Shown piece by piece: positions 10,969 through 21,506 of a DNA stretch of 64,000 bases (the first letter of the stretch is position 1; the number at the start of each line of letters is the position of its first letter). Both the position numbers and the translations under genes were made by a program. Source of the DNA: Polytrichum commune (taxonomy: Eukaryota; Streptophyta; Polytrichopsida; Polytrichales; Polytrichaceae); the NCBI GenBank assembly GCA_950295325.1, contig OX485806.1, forward strand, positions 47,177,169-47,241,168. The letters are read 5' to 3'. Below the pieces are notes generated by a model. The model was not told the DNA's origin. It saw only the letters and a program-made list of their open reading frames with translations, and searched no databases.

Positions 10969-12704
10969 TGTGAGCCCAATATGGTGCCCACAAGTGTTTT
11001 TAGGCTTAGAATTCATTAATTACCAACATTTGAAATTTCATTGCGTACATTTAAAAACATAAACAGAGTGAGGCTGGATTGGATTGTTATTTAATACTTA
11101 AGCTAGTATTCAGGGCTTATGGGGTTAGGAGGCATGATAGGAATTAGTTAAGGAGTCGTTTTTATTAAGGATGGGAGTCCCAAGGGGACTTCAGAGCTGG
11201 GTTGAATCGGCCTTATTGAGGTTGGTAAGTGTTCATTTAAAGGTGGGGTGCACTGCACCCCTAGTTTTTCACGGGACATGGACCAGAGGGTTACGGTTGA
11301 GGGCGGCAGCTATGGGAAGAGTCTACTTTTTTTTTTTTGGTTTTTGAAACAATAGGGGGCTCTCTCAGTGTGTGACGGCCAGAGTTGGGAGCGATGCGGC
11401 AACGCTGCTCAAATTTTGGGCTAAGAAAAAAAAGGGTTTGAAGCTAAGATGCTCATAACCGTTGTTGAGTGAGTCGCTAAAGCGACAGTTAAATGGCTAC
11501 TGGGATGGTTCGGACAAGGAAGGAGGCAGAGGCCAAGCTTTGGGAGGCGGGGAGCATTCAATGTGAGAGATGGCATTCGGCACCGGACTGGGAGAATCTA
11601 GGAGATGACATTGACTGGGAGGCTGCTACATTGGTGGGTGGTTGCTGCATTCTAGACGCAGTGAGCTGTGTGATGCATCAGTTGAAATTACCTTGTTAAA
11701 ATGTGCATTGCTTTCGAATCCTGGCCTTCTCTATGTGTGAGAATTCTGGAACGGCAAGACACGGTGGTGGCAATTGCAAAAGACGTTGCTAGTCACATTG
11801 CATGCTAGCAAGTAGATCAACATTCAATTGGGCACAAGGGGATTAGGGAATTAGGAGGTTAGAGTGTTTGCAAGATGATTTAGAACGACAAACAATTGGA
11901 ATCGGAGAAGGAGGCTACACCGGGCAGATTCACTCAGAGTTGCTAGGTAGTCAAAGGCGACTGTCATTCGGCTAAGTACACAGGGCACCGAACTACAGAG
12001 GTTTGAATTCAGGGTGGAGGAATGCTCTAAGGACGATCAGGGGTTGCCTCAATGGTGGAAGATTGACTGGGAGAGGGTTCGGCGATCAACAAGGAAGGCC
12101 GAGAACAGCAAGCTCTGCTAGGCTTCCAGGGTGCCAGCAGTTCGAAGGAGTGAGGCTAACTACTACGATCCCAACTGGGTAAGGGTTGTGCAGCTCCGAA
12201 GCCACGTGACGGGCGATGAAGGGCAGATGAAGGGCAGTTGACAGGCTTAGACCACTGGGAACAGCGTAAGATTCCGGGAACACCGGGACGACTGAAGGTT
12301 CAAGCTTAGTTCAATTCGGAGATCACAATACCGTGCATCCAAGGGCAGAAGGATTCCATTAATGGGCAGTGGAAATTAGAGATACGATTAGTTAATTAGG
12401 GAGAATAGAGGTTTTGACTAGGTTAGAAGGGTGTTAGGGGAACAAGTAGCTATAGTGATTGTTTAAGTTGTGCTTTTAAAAGCGTTACGACATTAATGTG
12501 AGTGAGAAGTAATCACAAAGTGCTAGAGTGTTTTTGAACACTAATACTTTGTGCTCTCTGAATAAAATTGGGAAGTTTGTAAATGATTCCACTAGTGAGA
12601 AACCGTGACTCAGGGCATTGGCTTGAACACACATATTAGGTGCATGTTGGCCTTGGCCCTCACCCGGACTAAGACGCTTAAAGGGTGGGGGTTTAGGGTT
12701 GACA
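10969..12704 (+). mobile_element. 3' LTR (LTR2 family) of the Gypsy element
   Basis: Starts TGTGAGCCCAATATGGTGCC immediately downstream of integrase and ends CGGACTAAGACG..GGTTTAGGGTTGACA at 12704. Both ends match the solo LTR2 copies while the middle is diverged, with a T-run at 11329-11338. The next bases (CACAC, 12705-12709) belong to a reverse LTR1 copy, so the element had inserted into that LTR1. The matching left target duplication cannot be tested because the 5' end of the element is missing. Confidence 0.8.
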
Positions 12705-13615
12705 CACACGTATGGTTAGCTTCCCATACTTTGGACAACCAAGCTTATAGTTTGGTAACCAACCTTCCTACACATGCATTTTGGACTCTTTTTTAGAAGG
12801 TAGCCAATGGTTAGGTGCGGACTTCCATATATGTCCATCCAATATTGGGATGATCATCGCATTTTCAGAGAAACACTACATTCAACCCAAAGCATACTTG
12901 GCAGTTTTGCCCCCATGTTGGGCCAACGCTTATAAAAGTCGTGCCGTTTTGTAGCAGGCCAGGTCGATCGACAAAGCCGCTTTCCATGTAAGCCTCTAGG
13001 ACTTCATGCATGGCCCCTACCCCACCGTCAAGTAAATGTTTTTTCTCTCCCCTCATAGCTAGGCCAGGTGGACAATTTCCCTCAGCCATAGGGGTGGAAC
13101 CCCCCAGCTACTTCAAACCTCTATAACTTCATTATTTGATCTTTGATTCTATGTAGCAATTAGTCCATTGACATCTATTATTCACATAAATGTCGATAGA
13201 ATCCTTATTTGCCCCATTTAGGCAAATATTGCAAAAATTATGACTATCCTAGCCTTGACAATCTTAGGGGCCACTCCTGAGTCATTACTGTCCTATCATA
13301 TCGCCCCTTTGAGTGTTGGGCGTTATCCTTGGCTAGCACCCCACTCAAATTGCCATATCTCCTAGCTCACACCTCTCATTGGCAAATTCTTACGCATTCT
13401 AGAATCCGGACGCCACGCGCTACTTATTATTCATTGTTTTACCCTCGTGATTCCTAATCTTTGTGGCAAGGAGGCAGTCTCAACGCCAAGGGTCCTCATC
13501 CACACTAGGATCACTTGGGCCTTCTCACCTATGGCATCACAAGTCTCGGGTGTTATTCCAAGGCCCCCTTGTGCCCATGGTGTTGTGGGCACTCTTCATC
13601 AAGAGGTGCGCGACA
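12705..13615 (-). mobile_element. LTR1 copy, minus strand, 3'-truncated
   Basis: Read on the minus strand, it begins TGTCGCGCACCTCTTGATGA at 13615 and follows the complete LTR1 (15622-16595). It runs through the CACAAGTGGGCC-like region, the CCTAGAGGCTTACATGG segment and GGGAAGCTAACCAT. It stops at 12705, where the 3' LTR2 of the Gypsy element intrudes, so only the last few tens of bases are missing. On its outer side lies GTAAC (minus-strand sense) and then a MULE-like fragment in the same orientation. Confidence 0.75.
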
Positions 13616-13885
13616 GTTACACTTTTATTTATCCTTAAGCTCTTGCTCAATAAAGTGATTGGAGCTCTTTTCATACATTTGGTCCAATGTTAGAGACAAA
13701 AACATTCTTTTCCCTGCATCGGCATTGTTTTTTTTCATTGATACCATAAATCTCACGAACAACATTCCACTTTGTTTGTGCACGGTCAATCATGAATCCT
13801 TTGAAAATGACGTTCTGCACCTCATGCTTTATAATGATGTTGTTAAATCCATGCCATAAGTAGGTTTGAGCATCATGAATTTTTG
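13616..13885 (-). pseudogene. MULE-like transposase fragment, minus strand
   Basis: The minus-strand translation contains HDAQTYLWHGFNNIIIKHEV and GFMIDRAQTKWNVVREIYG. These align with DAQVFF..NLYEVIARHGI and GFMADSAQANWNIVCIVYG of the copy at 2972-4714. A further patch just before 13616 corresponds to the KHTKSYIKHELQDQ region. The fragment stops exactly where a minus-strand LTR1 begins (13615). On the other side it stops at 13886, where a plus-strand LTR1 begins partway into the LTR. It is an old, decayed piece. Confidence 0.6.
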
Positions 13886-14358
13886 AAACATCCAAGACTT
13901 GTGGCGCCATAGGTTAGAGGGCCCAAGTGATCCTAGTGTGGGTGAAGGCCCTGATCATTGAGAATGCCTCCCACCATAGACTAAAAATCACAAGGATAAG
14001 GCCATGAGCACTGAGTAGCTCATGACATCAAAATTCTAGAATGCTTAAGAACTCCCCAATGAGAGGTGAGAGCTGAAATATCTGGCAATTTGAGTTGGGT
14101 GTTGCTGAGGGACAACGCCCACCATTTAAAGGGGCATTGTGATGGGACATCAATGACCTAGGAATGGCCCCTAACACTGCCGAGGTTGGAATAGCCATAG
14201 CTCTTGCAGTATTTGCTTGAATGGGGCAAACAAAGAGTTTATCGGCATTTACACAAAGACTTGATGAAATCAAAGATCTAAAAATGAAATAATGGAGGTT
14301 TGAAGCTACTGTGGGGTTCTACTTCCAATGGCTAAGGAAAAATGTTCACCAGGCCCAC

Positions 14359-17271
14359 TGTAGTTAGTTCTTTGGCTACAAATAAAACCCAGGGTAACAC
14401 TCAGGGAAGACTTAAAAGGTGATTGTGGTGACATCTAGGTGTCTCAAATAGGATTGGTTAGGTAAATTGCTGGTTTATTACACTTCATTTCCGGTTTGGG
14501 GTTCTCATTTAGGTTGGGAATGCATAATAAAAATTAATGAATCTCTCAATAACAGTACATGCAATAATAGCAGTCACTCACCTCACTCTAATTTCCCCAA
14601 ACAATAATCTGGCAGTGGGTTCATTTAAATTGGTCGATAGTGCGGTGCAAAATCATAGGCACAGCCATAGTCAATTGTCATGTATTAATGTTCCACATTG
14701 TAGTCTAATTCCAGAGGCGATGGCCCTCTGGAGAAACCCATGGTCTTTTCCTTCATTAATCCTTTTAATGTAAAATGAAATGGCAGTCAGTAATCCTTAC
14801 AAGGTTCTCCAGTATTCGTTCATTAAATAATTCTTTTAATGTGGCAGTCTGGCAATTGTTTTTTTGATTCATACCTTGCCACCACAGAGTATAATGCCAT
14901 TTCACTTGTTGTTTTACATTCATCCTCACATGGTTCTTTGCTTCAAGTAAATGATGTTATGATAATTACGAAATTCAATAATTGAGTATTGGATTATCCT
15001 TATTAATTCACTTATCCATGGACTTAACATAGATATTACCCCTTTGTGAATGTTGAGTCCATGGCAGTTCAACTGGGTTACTCCCGGCTCCAAAGGTCTC
15101 TGCAGGCAATGGATTGTTTCGCTTGACCTTTCGGCTCCACAACAATCTGCCAAATGTCGCCCTGTGGCTGCTACAGTAGCCTCTTCCTCATCCAAGGTTA
15201 GTTTCACTGAGGTAGTTTCCGCCAGGCCTATAGACTTTTCCAAATTACTCCATTCTTCCTCCGCACTTGAGGGATTAGCACTTGCTATTCCTTTATCAAT
15301 CACCAGGAAACGAAATCTCACAGGCTATGGATTCGGATTTAATTACTCGGAAATCACCAAGTGAAAAGGGTCACAGATATGCTCAAGACTGCTTCCTCTA
15401 TCGGCACAAACCCTCCGAAGATGAGATAACTACATAATTCCTTCAATAATCATCCTTACCAGGCTATGGCAGATACGACAACATCCTCTTTCAATTGCCA
15501 CTCTTATATGTAAGGTAATATTCTCCAGAGACAAATTCCAATGCAAAGAAAGCCAGGTACGATAAGGCTTAGATTCTACTTCGAGCAAGGTAAACCCAAC
15601 ACCCTTTATTCTCAGTACCCATGTCGCGCACCTCTCCATGAAGAGTGCCCGAAACACCATGGGCACAAGGGGGACCCCGGAGTGACACCCGGGACTTGTG
15701 GCGCCGTTGGTGAGAGGGCCCAAGTGATCCTAGTGTGGGTGAGGGCCCCGGGCGTTGGGAACGCCTCCCACCCACGAAGATTAGGAGGCACAAGGGTAAG
15801 GCCATGAGTTATGCGTAGCTCATGGCGTGGTGATTCTAGAAAGCTCAAGAACACCTCAATCGGAGGTGTGAGCTAGGAGTTATGGCCATTTGAGTGGGGC
15901 GCAGTCCCGGGACAGCGCCCTGGTACAGCAGTGCCTGGGAGTGATTCCCGGAACTGCCAAGGTTCAAACAGGCATAACTTCCTCAAGACTTGCTCAAATG
16001 GGGCAAGTGAGGAGTCCATCGACATCTACGTGAAGCGCGGATGAGGATGGAGTGGTTGGTTGTTATGATCAGACATCATACAAGGAAGTTATGATGGTCT
16101 GAAGCTGCTGGGGGGTTCTAGGCCCAGCAGCTAAAGGAAAATGTCCACTTGGCCCCAACTCTTGGTAGAGAGACAAGAGGTTGGTTGACGGTGGGGTAGG
16201 GGCCCCGCGTGAAGTCCTAGAGGCTTATATGGGTGAGGTGGTGTGGCCTCACCCACCCGAGGCCGAACGACACGGCCTCCATGGGCTTTGGCCCATTGTG
16301 AGGCCATAGTTGCCTAGTATGGTTCGGGTTGTTGTAGTGTTGCTCCGGCAACGCGATGATCAACATGGGATTGGACTTCCATGGATGGAAGTCCACATCG
16401 AAGAAATGGGTTACTGATTAAGGGGTGAGTCCCGAAAGCAAAGTAGGAGGGTTGGTTCCCCTCCTTTGAATTATATGGTCCGGGGTAAGAGGAGCTAACC
16501 ATTAGCATGGTGGTATGCGAAGGGTTAGCGCTCGTAACCTTTGCTAGAAAGGAAAATTGGCAAGATTTTAAAGGGGACTAGCAAGGGTTGCGACAACCCA
16601 GGTGATGGCCAGACTTGTATTTTACCCCAAATTTAACTTTACAACTTCTCACTCAGGACTCACGATGACCGACCATTCTGGTCCCACAACATTCAAAAAA
16701 AAGACAACGAGATTATCTCTTATAAATTGTACTCAGGAATCCCTCCTATGCAACTTCATAACTTCCTTCCTTAACTAATTACCCAAACAGTCGATGGAAT
16801 TTCCAAATTCAAGTATTTCAGATACACAGTGAAATGACAGACAATTTGGAAACTGTCTCGAGTACAAACAACAAGGATGTGGCGCTCTTTAATAATCACT
16901 GATCTCACATCAGACGATTGACACTGCAAAGCAAAACCAAAAGACTATGTAAAGGTATGATCATCCAAAAATCCAGACAATGGCACAATGGCCGGATAAC
17001 TTATATTCAGTAACAACAATAGTATTTCAATTCGCCAAAGAGGAGAGTGGTCACTCTCACAAATAAAATCCAGGCTATATACTGTTACTACGAGAATCCA
17101 GGGACTACCTTCCCCGGAATCAGACTATAGCCCTTACAATCCCGAGTTTCTGAAATCTCGAGACAATAGCCCTTTACTTTGCATTCTAGTTTGATAAAAT
17201 CAGGCTATTGTCCTACCCCGTTCACACCTATTCTTGAAATGACTATTCAAAACCAAAAAAGTTGGACGACA
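14359..17271. mobile_element. Solo LTR of an unnamed family ('LTR4') with CCCAC duplication
   Basis: Starts TGTAGTTAGTTCTTTGG and ends AAAGTTGGACGACA, flanked by CCCAC at 14354-14358 and 17272-17276. Without the LTR1 and its duplication nested at 15617-16595 it is about 1.93 kb. I see no gag or pol motif inside, so a solo LTR is the simplest reading. A short non-autonomous element cannot be excluded. Orientation is not decided. An open frame at 15050-15364 resembles nothing I recognise. Confidence 0.75.
15622..16595 (+). mobile_element. Complete solo LTR1 (974 bp) with ACCCA duplication
   Basis: Starts TGTCGCGCACC and ends GGGTTGCGACA, with 6-bp terminal inverted repeats (TGTCGC/GCGACA). It is flanked by the perfect 5-bp duplication ACCCA at 15617-15621 and 16596-16600. 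It is the most CpG-rich, least decayed LTR1 copy in the window, and therefore probably the youngest here. It is inserted in the LTR4 unit. It serves as the reference for the truncated copies at 371-2971, 12705-13615 and 13886-17705. Confidence 0.92.
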
Positions 17272-17705
17272 CCCACCTTTGAAGAGGGAGAAAAAAATTA
17301 CTTGAGGGTGCAGAAGGGGCCATGCGTAAAGTCCTAGAGGCTTATATGGGCAGGCGGCTTTGCCAACCAACCATGCCCATTGCAAATCAACGCAACCTCC
17401 ATGACTGGTGGCCCAACGCGGTGGCAAAGTTGCCAAGTATGCTTCGAGTTGCTTTAGTGTTGCTTTGGCAACACGATGATCAACTTCCATGAATGAAAGT
17501 CCACCTCTAACCATTGGCTACCTACTAAAGGGAGAGTCCTAAATGCACGTGTAGGAGGGTTGGTCACAAAGCTATGAGCTTGGAGGTCCAAGGTATGGGA
17601 AGCTAACCATGTGTGTGTAAAATGTGCAAGTTTAGTGCTCATGATTCTTGCTAGAGTTGAAGAACGATGAAAATAAGTTAAAAGAAGCTAGTAAAGGTTG
17701 CGACA

Positions 17706-17835
17706 GTATCTACACTCAATGCACTAAAACGGCAGACAAAGCAAACGCCCAATATTTGGCAATCCATTCATGGTGGTTTTTTAATGGAGCAACCTCTGAT
17801 GTCAATGTTTTTGCTTTGGACGCATGGCTAGGATG
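17706..17835 (+). pseudogene. MULE-like transposase fragment, plus strand
   Basis: The translation ADKANAQYLAIHSWW (about 17730-17775), continuing to ALDAWLGW, aligns with EEAETRYLAIKAWW and the following LQLWL of the copy at 2972-4714. It starts immediately after the terminal GCGACA of an LTR1. In gene order this is just downstream of the point where the minus-strand fragment at 13616-13885 ends. It is short and decayed, and the remainder is absent. Confidence 0.5.
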
Positions 17836-18442
17836 GTAGCATTTTTGCTATCATGCATCTTGTAAATACATATATTCTCTTTAGACATTGTCATGTTAAT
17901 ATTCATGCTTATGGACTTGGTTATGGTAGTGTACATGTGATGAACCCCGTGGGTCGTTCCCTTGCAATTTAGCTCAAGAAGACTCACGGTGAGACATCAC
18001 GTAAATTTATATTCGCTTGAGAACTACCGTGCCTCATTAATATGTTCGGTCTCGAATTAATAATCCCTCTCTTCTCCTTATGATATGAATATAATTATTG
18101 GAGTGAACACAATCTCATTATCTTAATTCTTATTCTCAATGTAAGGCATCATTAATAATAAGAACCATTAGATTTGAAAAAAGCTTCAAGAGGTGTAACA
18201 ATATTCTCGATAATAATATAGTTTTCAATAAGTTATATGAATCCTTAAGGTTCGTAGTTCATAAACATCAATCACACAAATGATAGTAATCTTATAATGA
18301 TGAAGAAGATCTAATATTCTTGAGTCTTCCTTTTTAAGCTCAAGTGTTACTACTTATAATATTGTAACTTGACATATATGCATATAATAGTTATAATTTC
18401 ATGAACACATCATTGATTGTTTTGCAATGTCACGTTTAACTT

Positions 18443-18722
18443 CAAAGTGTTTCTTGATGACGATAGTAATTATAATTCTCTTGAGTTTACTCAAGAGAGA
18501 GAACTCTTCTCTTTGATAGTTGATCCTTCACTTGTAATGACATCCAACAACTCACAAAATATCTTAAGAGAAAAAATATTTTTACTACAAAGTGTTTCTT
18601 GATGACCAGAAGTAAACCTATCTTTCTTGAGTTTTGCTCAAGAGAGAGAGAGAGATCTTCTCTTGAATAGATAATCCTTCAAATTGTAATGACATCCAAC
18701 AACTCACAAATAATCTTAAAGT
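18443..18722. repeat. Two-copy tandem repeat, period about 145 bp
   Basis: CAAAGTGTTTCTTGATGAC begins at 18443 and again at 18588. Both units continue with CTTGAGTTT.CTCAAGAGAGAG, then TAATGACATCCAACAACTCACAAA. The units have diverged by substitutions and small indels. The duplication lies inside the solo LTR at 17938-21501. Confidence 0.75.
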
Positions 18723-19273
18723 AAGAAGCTTCAATAACAATTGTAGTAAGTAGATTATCTTATATCAATATTACTTCATTCATATGTATTCAAACTTTGA
18801 TGTGAATTAATGTCTTCATCATTCTTGTCAATCATAAGTTCAACAATCAATATGTAGTATAATATGTGTAATACTTATAAGTCGATTATGTAGTTATAAT
18901 AACAATTAAGCTCCTCCTCTTTGAAGGAGTTTGTATTCGTTAAGAGATTTCACTTTAATCATTCATGCATTATAATTCTTCAAGCATTCAATCACATGTA
19001 TATTTATAATTCCCTTTTGAGGTGATCAATGATAAGTTCCGCTTTGAGAGATAATCTTGTTTCCTTCATTCAAGTTGTATAAATTGATAATTGTTTTCTC
19101 ATATCGATCTCTCTCAAAGTTCCATTGATTCTCCAAAATGTCTTGAGTGCTTTGTTCTCACCCTCACACTATCTTTTGAGTTCTTTCTCAAAAGAGTCTA
19201 CTCAATCTACTCTACTTTCGGTTGCTCAATCACTTTAAGTTTCAAGTACCGCTTAATAAACTTGTAAGATAAT

Positions 19274-20587
19274 CTCGGGGGGGGCACTGGCGAAAAACGT
19301 AGGAACTACGTGCGATAAAATATAGGGTCTTGTATAAAAATTTGGCGTAAAATTTGTAAATTATTAGATGTAGTATAGGGTGCTCTGGGATTGTGAAACA
19401 TGATTATATGTAATATAGCATTTGACAAAACATGATTAAATTACCTAAGTGGTACATATAAAACAGCATGGAGAAAAAATGATAGTTTCAAAAATTAAAT
19501 ACTTTGCCACCAAAATATGACATGTTCTATATAGGAAGGGTTCAAAAGATAAGGGTGAAGGTTGGTACTAAGTGGGACAATTGTTGGCAACCCATTGACT
19601 TGATGGAAACGTGCAGTCCAAAACGGAAATAGAGAAACGCTCTTCCCAACTGCTATGGCTTACCTCCATTGGTTCAAAAAACAGTTGGGTCTCAACAAAT
19701 ATAAGTATATTGAGAGTGACTGTGTGTGGGTTGATGTGGATGTTATTATCTCAACTGTGTCTCTACTGTATGAATCAACTAGCAAAATCTACACCTTAGA
19801 TGAGGTAGATGCAAACTCATTGAATGAGTTCATTTCAAATAAAAAATAAAACCTGCTTAATTTGTACTATCTCACACATGTGGAGATATAATTTGGAAAA
19901 AAGGCTTAATGATCATTAGTATACCTTGAAATCTGTAGTAGTCATTTCAGTTCGAGTACCCTCATATCTCCCACATGTGTAAATGGTAGCCTAGCTAGTT
20001 TAGGTGGATTTTGCTTGCATGGCGTGGGATTTTCCTCCAATGTGTAGGATTGGAAGATCAAGGCATCAATTGTAGGGATTCTGCAAACCTTGTAAATGTG
20101 ACTTTGAGACACATGTGGCTGGCCTGTTCCCTAAGACCTCAAGGTTTCTAACTGTGTTATCCAACACAACTTTTATTCGTTGGCTCGTGTTGCTTAATGA
20201 CATGTAATTGCAATCTTTTGTTGTTATTGTTTAGTGTTTTGCTTTGCCCGGACTTCAGTGTGGCCCTGAACCCTAAACCCTAAACCCTAGTAAATGTTTG
20301 TTTCTCTTACTCTGTACATGTGCTTCTAACAAGAATTTTACTGTATCATACACTTTAAGGAATGGGGGCAATCAGGGGAAAAAATACATATAAGTAATAT
20401 AGGGTACCATAAAATCAACCATCCAAGAATTTATAATTACCAATAGGGTGCAAATAATCACAACAATTTACCATTATTTCAAAAATTAGCATCCCTTATA
20501 ATCCTTTCTCATAGGTAAATAGCCCCCATTTTAATAGGTCATTATCGCATGTGTATGCAAAATATACAAGGGAGTGCCCCCCCCGAG
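19274..20587. mobile_element. hAT-like DNA element with oligo-G terminal repeat and 8-bp duplication
   Basis: The ends are a perfect 15-bp terminal inverted repeat, CTCGGGGGGGGCACT at 19274 and AGTGCCCCCCCCGAG ending at 20587. It is flanked by the perfect 8-bp direct duplication AAGATAAT (19266-19273 and 20588-20595). An 8-bp duplication with short inverted ends is the hallmark of the hAT superfamily. The 1314 bp contain no convincing transposase: the two short frames near 19611-19849 show no dimerisation-domain or BED-finger pattern. It is therefore most likely non-autonomous. It is inserted in a solo LTR and holds telomere-like units at 20264. The oligo-G run is unusual for hAT ends. Confidence 0.8.
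20264..20290. repeat. Short interstitial CCCTAAA telomere-type repeat
   Basis: Four consecutive units, CCCTGAA, CCCTAAA, CCCTAAA and CCCTAG, match the plant telomere repeat with one change and a truncated last unit. They lie within the hAT-like element, so they may be element sequence rather than a healed chromosome break. Confidence 0.7.
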
Positions 20588-21506
20588 AAGATAATTTGAG
20601 AGAGAGGTAGAAAGATCACACATATTTGTAGAAAAGATAATGTATTGCAAAAGTGCTCCGAGAGGAGAGGTACAAAGAAACTCAAGTGTTTTTGACACTC
20701 AAATTTAAGATAACTTCGTTGTGTAGAAAATGAGGTGTAAGTCTCCTAATTTGCTTCCTTTAAATAGTCTTCTATTTCCAATCTAAAATCTATATTAAGA
20801 GTGGTTGTGATCTTCCACTTTCCTAAACACTATCAATCTTCAATATATGTAGATGATATCTATCCTAAACGGTTATAACCGTTTTACTACTCTAATGTTC
20901 TTAATACCAAGATTCCACTATATTCCTCCTTGAGAGTCAATCAAATCTTTGTGCGTGATTGATTCAATTCCGATAATTGGTATTTAGTACATACTCGTAG
21001 AATGTACTCTAGTCCTATATTCTCCTTAATGTCTCCATAATGCCTTTGTAGTTTAATAACCCAAAATTCTTATCATAATCATGTTTCCTCAAAATTCCAT
21101 AATCATGTTCTTCGGATAGTCATTCATCCTCAAAATCCTATACTCTAATATACCTCTATAGCCCTCTTAATTCACCCTTAATATACCCCTAATACATCCC
21201 TAATACACCCTTTAATATACCCCTAATATATCCCTTTAAAGTCCTTTGATCAAACACTAGGAAGTCCTTTGTAAGCCGCCGGTACCCTACTACCGTGGGG
21301 TAAGGGCGCCTAAGACCGCGCGTCTTCCTTGCATTTCCGCGGTAGGGGGGCCTAAACCCGTGGCCGAACTCCATGGCCGAGCTCCTTTCTTCGGCGTTCC
21401 ATTCTTTGTTCGGTGTTGATCCTCTTCCTTTTGGTGGTGTTTGCTGCTCCTTAGGTGCTCTGTTGTGACTCAATCTTCCCTCATAATGTTGTCTCTCAAC
21501 AACATG

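Larger units (their letters stand above)
4715..12704 (+). mobile_element. Ty3/Gypsy element (LTR2 family), 5'-truncated, broken
   Basis: A long fossil with gag zinc knuckle, retropepsin, reverse transcriptase, RNase H and integrase in the Gypsy order, and a 3' LTR at 10969-12704. The 5' LTR, primer-binding site and most of gag are gone, and the left edge abuts the MULE-like remnant near 4715. A reverse-oriented solo LTR of the same family sits inside it at 8357-9755. No chromodomain is seen after the integrase, so it looks closer to the non-chromodomain (OTA: Athila/Tat-like) branch than to chromoviruses; that is inference. It carries several reading-frame breaks besides the insertion and is not coding-competent. 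A second copy enters at 63246. Confidence 0.85.
13886..17705 (+). mobile_element. LTR1 copy, plus strand, split by a nested solo LTR
   Basis: The parts 13886-14353 and 17277-17705 together follow the LTR1 order, from ACTTGTGGCGCC (about base 75 of the LTR) to the terminal GGTTGCGACA at 17705. Between them sits a solo LTR (14359-17271) with the CCCAC duplication. Relative to the copy at 15622 it has lost many CpG sites (for example CCCGGGCGTTGGGAACG there is CCTGATCATTGAGAATG here), so it looks older. It is followed by GTATC and a MULE-like fragment. Confidence 0.75.
17938..21501 (-). mobile_element. Large solo LTR with ACATG duplication, holding a hAT-like element
   Basis: The ends are TGATGAACCCC (17938) and CTCTCAACA (21501), flanked by ACATG at 17933-17937 and 21502-21506. 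Removing the nested DNA element and its duplication (1322 bp) leaves about 2.24 kb. Read on the minus strand it starts TGTTGAGAGACAACA, which is itself a small hairpin. TGTTGA-type starts are common in plant LTRs, hence the strand choice. No coding motif is seen. The GC-rich patch at 21275-21400 belongs to this LTR. Confidence 0.72.

Noticed and set aside
4715-12704. Assigning the Gypsy at 4.7-12.7 kb to the same element as the chromodomain end at 1-2971
   Set aside because: Their LTRs are different families (TGTGAGCC..TGACA against TGTCGCGC..GCGACA), and no chromodomain follows this integrase.
19611-19849. Transposase frames in the hAT-like element
   Set aside because: Two overlapping short frames with no BED-finger, catalytic or dimerisation pattern. 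Best treated as non-coding.
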